A DNA stretch of 64,000 nucleotides from Lindgomyces ingoldianus (Eukaryota > Ascomycota > Dothideomycetes > Pleosporales > Lindgomycetaceae): the NCBI RefSeq assembly GCF_010093535.1, contig NW_022985233.1, positions 1 to 64,000 on the forward strand. Reading direction: 5' to 3'. Numbering within the stretch: position 1 is the stretch's first letter; the number at the start of each line of letters is the position of its first letter. Below are positions 10,600 to 20,674 of the stretch, one piece after another. Made by a program: the position numbers and the translations under genes. The notes beneath the pieces were generated by a model. The model was not told the origin of the DNA, did no database searches, and saw only the letters and a program-made list of their open reading frames with translations.

Positions 10600-11304
10600 A
10601 TGGAATCCACACCTAAGAAGTACGGAGTCGTACTCTATGAAGGGTTCCAACTGATTGATGTCTGCGGTCCAATCGATGTCCTCAATGTCCTAACAACCCA
10701 CGTTGAAGGCATCAGTCTCTCCTTAATTGCCGAAACGAAATCTCCTATCTCAACCTTCCCCAAGGAATGGCCAGAGAAGATGGGCATGCCCCCATTCACG
10801 ACGTCCCAGACCATGATGCCAACTGACGACTTTGACTCCGCTCCACAACTCGATGTCCTCATCATCCCCGGGGGTATGGGATGCTTTGACCCAAATCCTG
10901 CCAACGTTGGAAAACCGAATCCTGCAGTCGTAGACCCAATTGTCAAGTTCATCAACAAACAGTATCCAAAGCTTCAGTACCTCATCACGGTTTGCACTGG
11001 CTCTGGGATCGCATCACAGACTGGAATAATGGACGGGAAGAAAGCCACGACGTTTAAGGGGGCTTGGAAGGTTATTCCAGTTTGGCGACCTCAGGTTACT
11101 TGGATTCCGAAGGCAAGATGGGTGGTTGATGGGAATATCTGGAGTTCTTCGGGTGTTTGCTCCGGGACGGATCTTATGTTTGGGTTTGTGAAGGAGATGT
11201 ATGGAGAAAAGGTAGCCAGGGATATTGCGGTTTGGATGGAGTATCAGAGACATGAAGATCCTACTGCGGATCCGTTTGGGATTGAGGAGGCTCTGGAATC
11301 TTGA
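10600..11304 (+). CDS. DJ-1/PfpI (class I glutamine amidotransferase-like) family protein
   Basis: An intronless frame of 234 residues. The DJ-1/ThiJ/PfpI fold is recognisable from the first strand (KYGVVLYEGFQLIDVCGPIDVLNVL, with the conserved Glu14 position) through the LDVLIIPGG strand-turn at about 84-92. The nucleophile elbow ITVCTGSGIASQTG follows, with Cys132 as the presumed catalytic or redox cysteine. A late segment, WSSSGVCSGTDL-FGFV (about 184-203), corresponds to the S.G...G.D......V motif of the AraC-regulator/isonitrile-hydratase-like branch of the superfamily. Members act as glyoxalase-III-like or hydratase enzymes, or redox-responsive proteins; which reaction applies here cannot be told. 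No signal peptide is present, so it is expected in the cytosol. It stands alone in a gene-poor stretch. Confidence 0.85.
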   Translation: MESTPKKYGVVLYEGFQLIDVCGPIDVLNVLTTHVEGISLSLIAETKSPISTFPKEWPEKMGMPPFTTSQTMMPTDDFDSAPQLDVLIIPGGMGCFDPNPANVGKPNPAVVDPIVKFINKQYPKLQYLITVCTGSGIASQTGIMDGKKATTFKGAWKVIPVWRPQVTWIPKARWVVDGNIWSSSGVCSGTDLMFGFVKEMYGEKVARDIAVWMEYQRHEDPTADPFGIEEALES

Positions 11305-13891
11305 GAGTGGAGATAGATATTGAGTTAAAGACTTTCTTCGAAATACACGTTTGCACCATGCTATAGTTGGACCTGCGTCTTATGTTTTACACTTCTATTG
11401 ATATGATACCGGTGGCTACAAAGAAGACTTCGCTAGCTGGACATAACCAGCCTCTAGCCCCCACAATTCCCCAGTCAGGCGCACAATCAAGTATGTTTTT
11501 CCACCTACAAGCAGCTCGGATTTGACCCAGTCCCTCAAAGTTCACCAGCAACCTTTTAAATGCACTAACACGATAAACAACGCATGTTGCGGCCCATGAT
11601 ATATTTAGTATATAAATCCAGTGAGGAAGCATACCAATAACCCATATATGTCTTGGAAAGTAGTTCTAGCCTGTCGAGGGCAATCACTACTCTATCCGGT
11701 GGGTGTTTTTCTTTTTAACAAAAATTTAGAGCAAATATAGCGAAGCGTAGTATGAAAGATTCATACCCTCTATACACTATTGCACAGTGATTGTCGACTT
11801 CATTTAACCCAAGGTTTGGGCTGAGAGTTGGGGGGAGATGAGATAGTCAGGGAATGAAAGGATTTGTATACTCACCACTCCAGTAGCAAAAGTTCCATGA
11901 CACTCTTGGCCCTAGATCTCAGAGCTAGGAGTCATGAACCTCAAAAGAATCACCAACAGCGAATAATGAGGCCCGCCATTCATAGGACTTACATCTCCCT
12001 CAGAAATCCCTAAGTACCCTAATTTATAGAACTCCTGCGAAATCGAACGAATCCATCATCATAAGACTCCCCTATGATTTCGGCCCGCAACAAAAGCCAC
12101 AATAGTATTAGATCACCCATCATATACAGCTTTGACACCATGAATTAGCTGCTTCTAATCGTTCACTAGAATCTGTAATTTCAAGAGACTTTGGTTTTCT
12201 CACTTCCCTTTCCATGGTCTCTCGTCAGTCAGCAGGCACGGGAGACAATAACATTAAAATCCCTTGCTTGCCGTTTTTCACAGAATTGCCAAAAAGCAAG
12301 TTTGTGGGGTTTTCAAGGTCCAACTTGACTTGGTTGATTACCTACATGAGTTGGTGACTTCCTGTATTGATTCATGCGTCCTAAATAGGCATGGCGCTTT
12401 TCCCTGTCTGTAGCCTTGACTTGTTTGTTGACAAGCCTGGTTTTTCAGAGATCCCGCACATATTTGAGAAAGATCTGTATATTAATACTGAAGTACCTGA
12501 GGTTGTGAGGAATTGAGAGTGGCAAGGAGGAGACTATATGTCGGGCTCTGCAGCTACGGAGGAGGCTAAGTGGGAGATATGAATAGCTTAGTGTATGCGC
12601 AGTCAAGGATAACTCTTACTGGCTAAATGAAGATGGGAATGAAGATTGAGGTGAAATTCTCATCAACACCAACTAACCTTTGTCTTGTACGTCCCCAGAC
12701 GAGACCAGAGCTCGAGGCAGGCTTCTAACGGGCACCATACATATTCTAAATGAAGAAGTTTGTCGTCTGCCTCCTTCTTCCCAAACCCACGGCATTTTTG
12801 TTGGCAGGTTCTATTCATTGCCTTCCCACTCTAAAATCAGAGCCACACACCGGTTTGTGTTCCTGTTTATTGATTCCTAGTAAGGATCCAGATCTCCAGT
12901 GCAGAGACCCATTGTTGTCATATTTCCATTGTTTTCGAGAAACTTGCTGGAGTCTGGACGAACTACGACAAGGGCGATCCCCGCCTAAGAGCCCGCCGTG
13001 GATGAAGAAGATCCGTGAGAACCGAATTCTAGACTTTAAGTAGGGGTTGTATACCCGTTAGAGAGGAATGAAAAGACACGAAGAAGGAATTTAGATCTGC
13101 GTCGGGTATGCTCCTAAGTAGCTCTTAGAGGAGAGGATTAGAAGCCTTAAATGGTGAGCACATCACCACTCTGTCCATGCATGCCCGCTAATATTGTCTC
13201 TTCTTGGGATATTACCATCTACAATTGCGGTCCCCACCCTAGCCATGTGAGCTCGTCCTGCTCTTCCAGCCCCCATACAAACTAACATCTACCAAACGTA
13301 TTCGAAGGGCGCCGATTGTCCAGTCTACAATCCCATACAGAGACGCATACAAAGATTTGTAGCCATTCTGAAGGCTTCTCAGATCCAATACCATTGGATC
13401 AATGTGAGGAAAAATCTTTCTGTTTAGGCCTCAAAAAGTCACAAGTCGGGGCATGAATTCTAGAGGCGATTTTTTTTTAACAGCTATGATTGGTAGGAGA
13501 ACTAGAGTTATTTATAAATACCATAGGGAGATGTCCTACCTTCTTTCTAGAGCTTAATGTGGGCGATGAGGTCTGAGGAAGCCGTTTAGCGGGGAGGGCA
13601 AGAATGAGGTAAACTCGGCGTTAATGGGCGAGATGCTCGAGAGAAAACCATCGAAATACTTAAGTAAGAGAGTAAAGCGCAAGGAAAGCAAAGAAAAATG
13701 GCCATAGCTGTTCCCAATAATAATACACCCAAACTCCCGCTCATCTGCATGTACGCTCTATCTGTTCAAGTCCCATATTTCCGAAACTAATGCAAGAGTA
13801 TGTATGTTACATCTAGTCTCTGGCATCCCGCCGCTAAGAATCCCCTCCATTCACCCCTTTCCCCCTCTCTCTTCACCACTATACCCTTCCT
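11305..13891. other. Long gene-poor stretch
   Basis: 2.6 kb with only short unrelated frames on both strands. A 97-codon plus-strand frame at 12750-13043 has no motif and no plausible splice partners. The stretch contains an A/T run near 13470. I see no repeat or mobile-element protein. Confidence 0.4.
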
Positions 13892-15711
13892 CTAGGGCTT
13901 AAACTCCGCATCCACAGTCTCAAAATTCTCCAAGAAGCCCTGAAATGCAATAACCCCGAGCCCGGGGTCCAAGCTCCCCGTCGTCGCGCGAATACTATGC
14001 ATACTCAATTGCGGAATCCCGCAATCAATCGAGCGAACCCCCATATGCGCACTCAACATTGGCCCCACTGTGCCACCACCCCGGCTATCATTCCTGATTT
14101 GAAAGACCTGTAACTTAGACCCCGTGCTTTCAGTGCACCGCGTAAGAATAGCGGCCGAGACGGAATCGGTCGTCATGTGGCCGCTCGAATCGAACGTCAC
14201 AGCCGGACCGATGTTCAGACGCGGCGCGTGGTTTTCGAGGTAGGAGCCGAGAAAGTTGGGGTTTACGGCATGGCAGACGTCGGAGGAGACGAGGAAGGAG
14301 TTTGCGTATGTGCGATTGATGAGACTGGATACGCTTTTTGAGGCGAAGGAGTCGACGATGCGTTCGACGATGGTAGGAAGGAAGTTTCCGCGAGCTCCTT
14401 GTCGGAGGAGAGAGCCGATTTCCTCATCGTCAAAGAGCGCGACGATCTTGATTTGACTGGAGGCGGAGTGGGTGCGAGAGAAGGTGGAAGTGCTGTTGAT
14501 GAGGGCTTGGATAGCGGCCCAGGAGCAGAGCTTATCGTCGATGCGGCCTGCGAAGATGAATTCCTTTTCTAGGCCACCGATGGTGGCAGGTTGGTAGTCA
14601 AAGAGCTCGAGTTCCCAATTTACGATGCTTGAATCTAGAGTGGCGATTAGCAACGAGTAGACTCATTGGCGATGAACAACTTACAATCTGTGACGTTTAA
14701 CTCCTTGGAGATAGCTCTGACAAGTCGTGGAGGCTGAGTCGCCGTGAAAGCACCTTCTCCACCAAGTAAACTCGGCTTCCAGTTCTCGCCCTCCGAACCC
14801 GACATATCGGAATTATCAAGACCGATAATTGGAACCATCTGCGTCTCCTTATTGAAGGGTCCCTGGGCAGCAGCTCCAAAATGAGGTGCTAGTGTAGGAA
14901 TCCTAGCAATCGGCCAATCGAGCTTAACCAGCTTTGTCACGATCTTTCCACCCTCTCTGATCAGCACTCGTCCTCCGACTCCAAGATCACGATCCCACCA
15001 TGTATTATTTAATGCACCAGCATAGGGCGCAACCCCTAACTGCACGTATCCAGCCTTGGTCCTCAGCTTTGGGATAGGCTTGAGCTTTGCAGTCAAGGCG
15101 TCGATATGGCCGGCCATGATGGATGCCCCATTACCTGCCTCATACCCTTCTCCAATAGCGAAAGCAACCAAAGAACTGCCGTTCCGCTCAACATAGTACT
15201 TCCCTCCCCTCTTGAGATCCCAGCTATCACGCTCAGACAGCTTCTTATACCCATTCTTCTCAAGGTCTTTGCCTACAGCATCAACCGTATGAAACACGGT
15301 CGGATTCTCGGTCAAGAAGTCGCAAAATGGCTTCGTATACTTCTCAGGCCCATCCCTCTTCACCTCCCTCGGCGGCCTCTCTTCCTTCCGTGGTGCAAAA
15401 GTCGGTATCTCAGGCGCCGGGGCTATCTTGACTTTCGGCGGTACGGGAGGCGGAGTTGGCGATCGTTGTTGTCTGTGCGGTTGGCCAAAGTCATCGTCGA
15501 AATCGATGAGGTTGTCGAACGGTGCAGCGATGCTGTGACGGACTGACGGTGCCTGCTGGGCTATTTGAGAGTGGATGAAGGGGTTCAGACGGGGTCGCTG
15601 GACGGTAGTGAAGGCGCGGGAGAGGTTGGCTTGCCTTGGGGGGGGAGACGGATCGGAGTAGAGGTCGGCGGTCGAAGCGACCTTTCGGAGACCGTGTTGA
15701 TTCCTCGTCAT
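13892..15711 (-). CDS. M18-family aminopeptidase, Ape1/Lap4-like
   Basis: Two exons (15711-14685 and 14634-13892) joined by a 50-bp intron (GTAAGT donor, TCTAG acceptor) give 589 residues. The M18 catalytic domain starts near residue 124 (YTKPFCDFLTENPTVFHTV). Metal-site segments are visible in order: AGHIDALTAKL (His202), AGRIDDKL (Asp375/376 area), ALFDDEEIGS, SSDVCHAVNPNF and QLSMHSIRATTG. The segment GYVQLGVAPYAGAL-TWWDRDL matches the yeast vacuolar aminopeptidase I (Ape1) branch better than the cytosolic aspartyl aminopeptidase branch. These dodecameric zinc enzymes remove N-terminal residues; Ape1 is the classical Cvt-pathway cargo. Unusual here is an N-terminal extension of about 120 residues, Pro/Ser/Arg-rich and apparently disordered, much longer than the 45-residue yeast propeptide. 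Product confidence is high; vacuolar targeting is inference. Confidence 0.9.
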
Positions 15712-16491
15712 GTTGGATGGTGTTATCGCGGGTAGTAGACAGTAGTTAGAGGTTTGAGGGTGGAAGAGGGGGAGGGAGAGATGTCTCCAGGCGGACAGCT
15801 GTCGTCGTGGTGATACGCAAGCTCCGTCCCGCCATGGGGCGCAGCTCTGTGGCTTCGTGACCTAGACCCAAAGTCTACCCAATCATAGGACTGCGGCCAG
15901 TGGGCTTCAATTCTCGGGCGAAAATGTTCTCAAGAATGATGACAATGGAGTACCGAGCTCCTGCAATTTGCAATCTATCTAATTCTACGCGTGCTGCTAT
16001 CCCTCTGGTTGCTGACGCTTCCTCGTAGGAGAGCTTCCCAAAGCACAGCGCATCAACGTCGCCACCGGAATATCAAGCTCAATTCACTAATCATACTAGG
16101 GGCGCGAAAGCGAAATTCAGTGCAATGCATACAACGCTGAGAACATAGGTCGAGAACAGTAGGAGGGAAGCGATGGATATCGATGCAAATGATGGCAAGC
16201 GCGGATCCAAATGTATGTTGATCCAGCTCCGGGGTATCGCGTGCAGCAAAGGCAATCAATACTGCAAGGCAAAGAGGGAATCAGAGAACCATAGGAAAGC
16301 AAGCCTAGCCACGACTCAAGCCAAAGCAAAGTTGGTAATGCTGGAAATAACACCAGAATGAAAATTATTGGGCAGAGTATCGTTGACACAACTCCCCAGA
16401 TATGTAGTGGTCAGCTACCGCAGAAGGGCAAGTGAATAGAGGGGCTCGGAGACGATTGACTCTAGAGGGGAAGCATATTGTGACCACATAG
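15712..16491. other. Intergenic between aminopeptidase start and PP1 inhibitor 3' end
   Basis: 780 bp including the promoter of the aminopeptidase gene and the 3' region of the inhibitor gene. A 90-codon minus-strand frame at 16117-16389 is hydrophobic but lacks a supported gene model. Confidence 0.4.
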
Positions 16492-17418
16492 CTACTGGCC
16501 GTTCGGAGCATTGGATGGTGGTGGAGGAACTGGGGGCTGTCCATCATCCTCGTCCTCGTCAAGATCCTCTGGATGGCTGCACATATAGTTAGCACTCACT
16601 CTTCTCTCGACTTGGAACCAATACTCAACATACCCAAGCAAGTTCTTGACGTTCTTCATCTCGTAATGTCTCTTTCGCATCTCCTCGAACTTGCGGTGCT
16701 TCTCCCTCTCCTCGGGAGTCATATGTGGGAACTCCTCACCATGCCTCCCCTCCTCGCCCTCCGCATCAGGTTCAACAACAACCCTCTTCTCGCTATCGGG
16801 TGTGTGTGCATGTTCGGCCTCCAGCTCGGGTTCGCCAAGATCGAAGTCCGGAATGTCGTCGACCCTTGGCTTGCGAGATTTTGGCTTATCGTCCAATTCG
16901 TCTACATTTAGTTCTTCCGCATTGAGCATCTCGATCTCATCCTCGTCTTCGACAGGGTCATATTGCTTGGCATATGGGGTTTTCGGCTCAGTAATCTTCA
17001 TCGTGCTGTCCCGTTGCTGCTCTGTAAGATACAGGTTTGCCTCGTCCCATTTCAGCCTCGGGCTGTTTTCATCGGCGTGCGCACTGGTGCCTGACTGGCG
17101 ACGGGACCCGGGCCCACGAGGATTGGAGGACGAGCGGCGGTGGGCTGGCCCGGCATTGATCAGCGTATTTTCCAAGACGATCTCCTTCTCTGACAGCTCC
17201 CGACCCAGCTCTGGCCGCTCCGGTGAGCGAATTTGCGTAATCGGGGCACCTTCTCCAGTGGGTGACGTCTGTGAGTTCGAGCGGTAGGAACTTGAGTTCT
17301 TAAGAATCCCTGGGGTATTTGTTAATGGGACACGCTCCACGCAAGGGACTCGAAACTTGCCCTTTGGCCGTTCTGAGCGGTGAGACGGTGAGTGAAGCTG
17401 AGGTGAGTGTTGAGTCAT
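16492..17418 (-). CDS. Protein phosphatase 1 inhibitor-2 (IPP-2/Glc8-like)
   Basis: The model has exons 17418-17361, 17309-16634 and 16576-16492, 272 residues. The start is the ATG at 17418, close before the RPKG-ILKN box, which is the N-terminal PP1-binding motif of inhibitor-2. The longer open frame reaching 17766 is rejected as a start. The central signature [27 protein letters not shown] (about 110-145) is diagnostic of inhibitor-2. Acidic stretches and a C-terminal [13 protein letters not shown] helix follow. Intron 2 (61 bp) has textbook GTATGT..GCTAAC..CAG signals. Intron 1 (51 bp) begins with GC rather than GT (GCAAGT..TTAAC..CCAG). Removing it restores the RPKGILKN box. The protein regulates PP1/Glc7 in nucleus and cytoplasm and is largely disordered. 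The segment PKTPY holds the likely regulatory Thr-Pro phosphorylation site. Confidence 0.88.
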   Translation of the reverse strand: MTQHSPQLHSPSHRSERPKGKFRVPCVERVPLTNTPGILKNSSSYRSNSQTSPTGEGAPITQIRSPERPELGRELSEKEIVLENTLINAGPAHRRSSSNPRGPGSRRQSGTSAHADENSPRLKWDEANLYLTEQQRDSTMKITEPKTPYAKQYDPVEDEDEIEMLNAEELNVDELDDKPKSRKPRVDDIPDFDLGEPELEAEHAHTPDSEKRVVVEPDAEGEEGRHGEEFPHMTPEEREKHRKFEEMRKRHYEMKNVKNLLGYVEYWFQVERRVSANYMCSHPEDLDEDEDDGQPPVPPPPSNAPNGQ

Positions 17419-18866
17419 GTCTGTGGTGGTGCTGTTGTGGGAGCTGAGTGTGGGTGAGGTGTTCTGAAGCGGCGGAATCGCAACGCTTGCAAGGCACGTG
17501 AATGCTCCAACAGTGGGGTGATACAGAGAACCGTTAACTCCACTCGGGCTGCAGACCTTGGCAATGGGGGACACGAAGGAGAGAGTGGTTGTGAGTGGGG
17601 GCTCTTTGAGTTTGCATTCGAGTTTGTTCGAGTTGTGGGAGGGGAGTCGCAATGGAGGGGCTTGGTTGTCAGGGTGAAGTGTCTGAAGGGATATGACGTA
17701 GCCAATCGGCACCTCAGGCTGAAGCCATGCGCCACAATAGTCACGCAGAGGCAGCTTCACATTCACAAATGATCATTATTGCTGGGGAAACCGGGTGGAC
17801 GTTTAAAATATCGATGCCTTGCGATACCAGCCTTAAGATTTACGATGCTTGAGATCATCCGAAGAACAGGCCGACGGCAGATAATTGTAGAACAAGACTC
17901 AGTTCCTCCAGCCTCGCAGGGGAATACAAACGAAATGATTCTCTCTTGAAATGCATCTTTGACACTCTTGGAGGCCTCGGATCGCCAGGCAGGAGGCCAT
18001 GGGGTCACTTCTTAGACGTCGTTAGCTGGGGGACGGAGGCGGCTATTGAGAAGGGCGGATACTCGGCACAAAAGGGAAGGGGGATCAGACTTTGCCTTAG
18101 AACCTCATGCTCAACCAAGGAATTGCAGTGTTGCAACAGTGTAGCTCCTGGCTGCGCCTTCGGACTACCAGAAGTAGTTCAATTGAACATGGTCATCCTG
18201 GGGAAGGTGTGAGAGAGGGCTAGAAGGGAGGTACCTACGATAGTTGAGAGAGGAGTCACCAAATTCAGACAAGGAGGCCTCGTGACAGTGGACATGTCCC
18301 TGCTTTCAGGTCATCACCGCATCATGGAAGCCGCAGGGCGGCCCTCGTGATGATGGTTTTAGAAGAGGGATGGCTTCTTCTGGGCCATATTCGGAGTCGC
18401 CAGCTGAGTGAGGGTGAAGTCGAGCTGACGATGATTTGAGTAGACGGCCGGTGTTGGAGAAGAAGAGAGAAAGAACTTTCAACAGCGGAAAAGAGGCGTG
18501 CGGGAGCCAAGCGCCAAGCCCGCCTCAGACGCGCGCTTGCTCAAACGAGGCGAGGCTTTTCCCTCCACTTGAAGACAAACCACCAAGCAACACCGCTCTG
18601 CACCACCACGCTCCCGCACGCTCCTCCAATCCCTGCATTTACTCGCCGAGAATCGATAATACAGTACTCACATCTTCCCAGCATACGCCTCGAGCCTCAC
18701 ACCGAAGTAGCCGCCTCCCAACGCAGGCTCGTCGCACTCCCGTGTGAAGCACCGGCCGTTGGCCCGCCAGCTGTTGCTCTGCTGCTTGTTCGCTCTTTTA
18801 TCCCACCAAGCTTCCAGCAGAGTCGCTCTTCCCGTGATATCTTTCTTTACCTTTGCCTAATTGCCA
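17419..18866. other. Divergent intergenic region, inhibitor-2 and eIF4E genes
   Basis: 1.45 kb between two genes transcribed apart. It should hold both promoters and 5' UTRs. The last 250 bp before 18867 are pyrimidine-rich. No further gene supported. Confidence 0.4.
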
Positions 18867-20053
18867 ATGGATAGCAGAGACAATCTATGGACCCGTCGCT
18901 CCAAGTAAGGACACATAATCCCCACGCCTTTCGAGATTTAAAGCTCCCGGAGACTGACAGAATCGCGCACAGCACCAGCAAGCTCTCCCTGTCCATGTCC
19001 AATGCGGACCACCATAGCGACAAGCACGACCCTCCAGCCCGCACATTTTCTGCCACAAAGCGCTTCGGTGGCGACACTTCGTCGCATGGGGGAAGGAATC
19101 CTTTCAATGCCATCTCGCCTCTGACAAGCACTGGGATGGCTTCCCCTACCACCGTGGGCTCCTCAGCTTTTGGTCTGGGATCTGGAGCGTTCGCCTCTTT
19201 CGGATCAGCGACTAAGACGCCGAAGACGCCAGGAACGGCATTCGATTTCAAGCCAATCACTCCAGCGACTCCCGGCGAAAAGAAGGAAAAGCCGAGTAGC
19301 AAGGCTGCAAACAGCGCTCGTAAAGAGTCGCTGTCCACGACTGCCTCGGAAGAAGCAACGAGTTCCTCGGGCGCTCTTGACTTGAGCACTCCGTGGCCGT
19401 TGAAGTACACCTGGGTTATCTGGTACCGCCCTCCAACCCCCAAGAATTCCGACTACGAGAAATCTACCAAACCGCTATGTCGTATGAGTACGGCGCAAGA
19501 CTTCTGGAAAATCTTCGTCCACCTCAACCGACCCTCGACTCTTCCAACGGTTTCGGATTATCATTTCTTCAAGGAAGGGATACGCCCTGTGTGGGAGGAT
19601 GACGAGAACAAACGGGGTGGCAAGTGGATCATGCGCCTGAAAAAGGGCGTGGCGGACCGCTACTGGGAGGAGCTCCTCATGGCTCTGATTGGCGACCAAT
19701 TTGTCGAGGCTGCGGACGAAGTATGCGGCTTCGTTCTTAGTGTTAGGAGTGGTGAAGACGTCTTCAGCATCTGGACCAAGAACGATGGGGGACGGAACAT
19801 TAAGATTCGGTAAGCATATGTGCCAAGGTCGAAGGGTGCTTGCTAAAATGATGACAGTGAAACCGTCAAGCGGGTCCTCAACTTGCCTGAAGGCACAATC
19901 ATAACCTGGCGCAGCCACGACGAAAGTATCGCTCAAAGATCTGCCATCGACCAAGCTCGTCAAGAGAAAGCTGGTCACCACGGCCAAGAAAAGCGGCGAG
20001 TCGTCTCCTCCGCCGACGAGTCCCACCGCGACAAAGCTATGGCTGGTTCCTAG
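18867..20053 (+). CDS. Class II eIF4E-family (eIF4E2/4EHP-like) cap-binding protein
   Basis: Exons 18867-18904, 18973-19809 and 19858-20053 give 356 residues. The start is inside a short first exon (MDSRDNLWTRRS); its 68-bp intron has a CTGAC branch point and CAG acceptor. Residues about 13-160 are a Ser/Thr/Pro/Gly-rich, probably disordered arm with several Thr-Pro sites. The eIF4E fold starts at WPLKYTWVIWYRPP and continues through SDYEKSTK, MSTAQDFWKIF, DYHFFKEGIRPVWED, GGKWIMRLKKG and WEELLMALIGDQF. The second cap-stacking Trp (PVWED) is present. The position of eIF4E Trp43 appears to be Tyr in the WYRPP segment, as in class II (4EHP) proteins, which bind caps more weakly and usually repress translation of selected mRNAs. 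A Lys/Arg-rich tail follows. Confidence 0.88.
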
Positions 20054-20674
20054 AGGCCGGATTCCTTTTACTCTTCTTTCTTTCGTTACCCTAGCATGCA
20101 TTGTACGGCTTAAATGAGTTTCCCGGGTTTCAGCTTTAGCGTGTGTATGGCTTAACGGCATCGAGTTCACGGATGGGCTTCTTCTTTGGACAGTCTTCAG
20201 TCGACGCGGCGGAGACTAGTCGTCTATTTCCTGATTTCAATTACCCATGTATATTACACAGCCGTGGCTAGGACTTGGTTAGCATGCGGTGCTCCAACGA
20301 TTGGCTAAGGGGCAGTAAACGCAGAGCAGATTTATGCAGAACGTGAAGAGAGAAAATGGGAATGGGGAATCGGCCAAATACTGCCTAATGTGAAGTTTAC
20401 GTTCGCTCATTCGAAGGAATGCGACTGTTTTTGGGATTAATCTACCCTGGTCCACGAGGTACCTAGACTCTTCGAGTGCGCACCGGAAGACGTCAATGTG
20501 CACGGACCATTGCCGCACTTCAACATGGGACTCGCACGACTTTCACTGTCACCTTCACCTGGACGCGCCCCGCCTTTCTAAACATGAGTATTTGTGACCG
20601 TCTTGACCCTCTTCTATCCTGTTTGCTACTGCAAACTCTCTCTTACCTAAACCAGCGTCTCCGCTAGCGGCCCA
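20054..20674. other. Intergenic upstream of the SUMO protease gene
   Basis: 621 bp between two plus-strand genes: the 3' region of the eIF4E gene and the promoter of the next. Nothing else recognised. Confidence 0.4.

Noticed and set aside
12750..13043. 97-codon plus-strand frame with a hydrophobic start
   Set aside because: Looks like a signal peptide at first, but the rest has no secreted-protein features and overlaps another frame; insufficient support.
16117..16389. 90-codon hydrophobic minus-strand frame
   Set aside because: Lies in the 3' flank of the inhibitor-2 gene, no consistent gene model or motif; probably chance hydrophobicity.
17419..17766. N-terminal extension of inhibitor-2 to an upstream in-frame ATG
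   Set aside because: The added 116 residues show no similarity to the family, while the ATG at 17418 sits at the usual short distance before the PP1-binding box.
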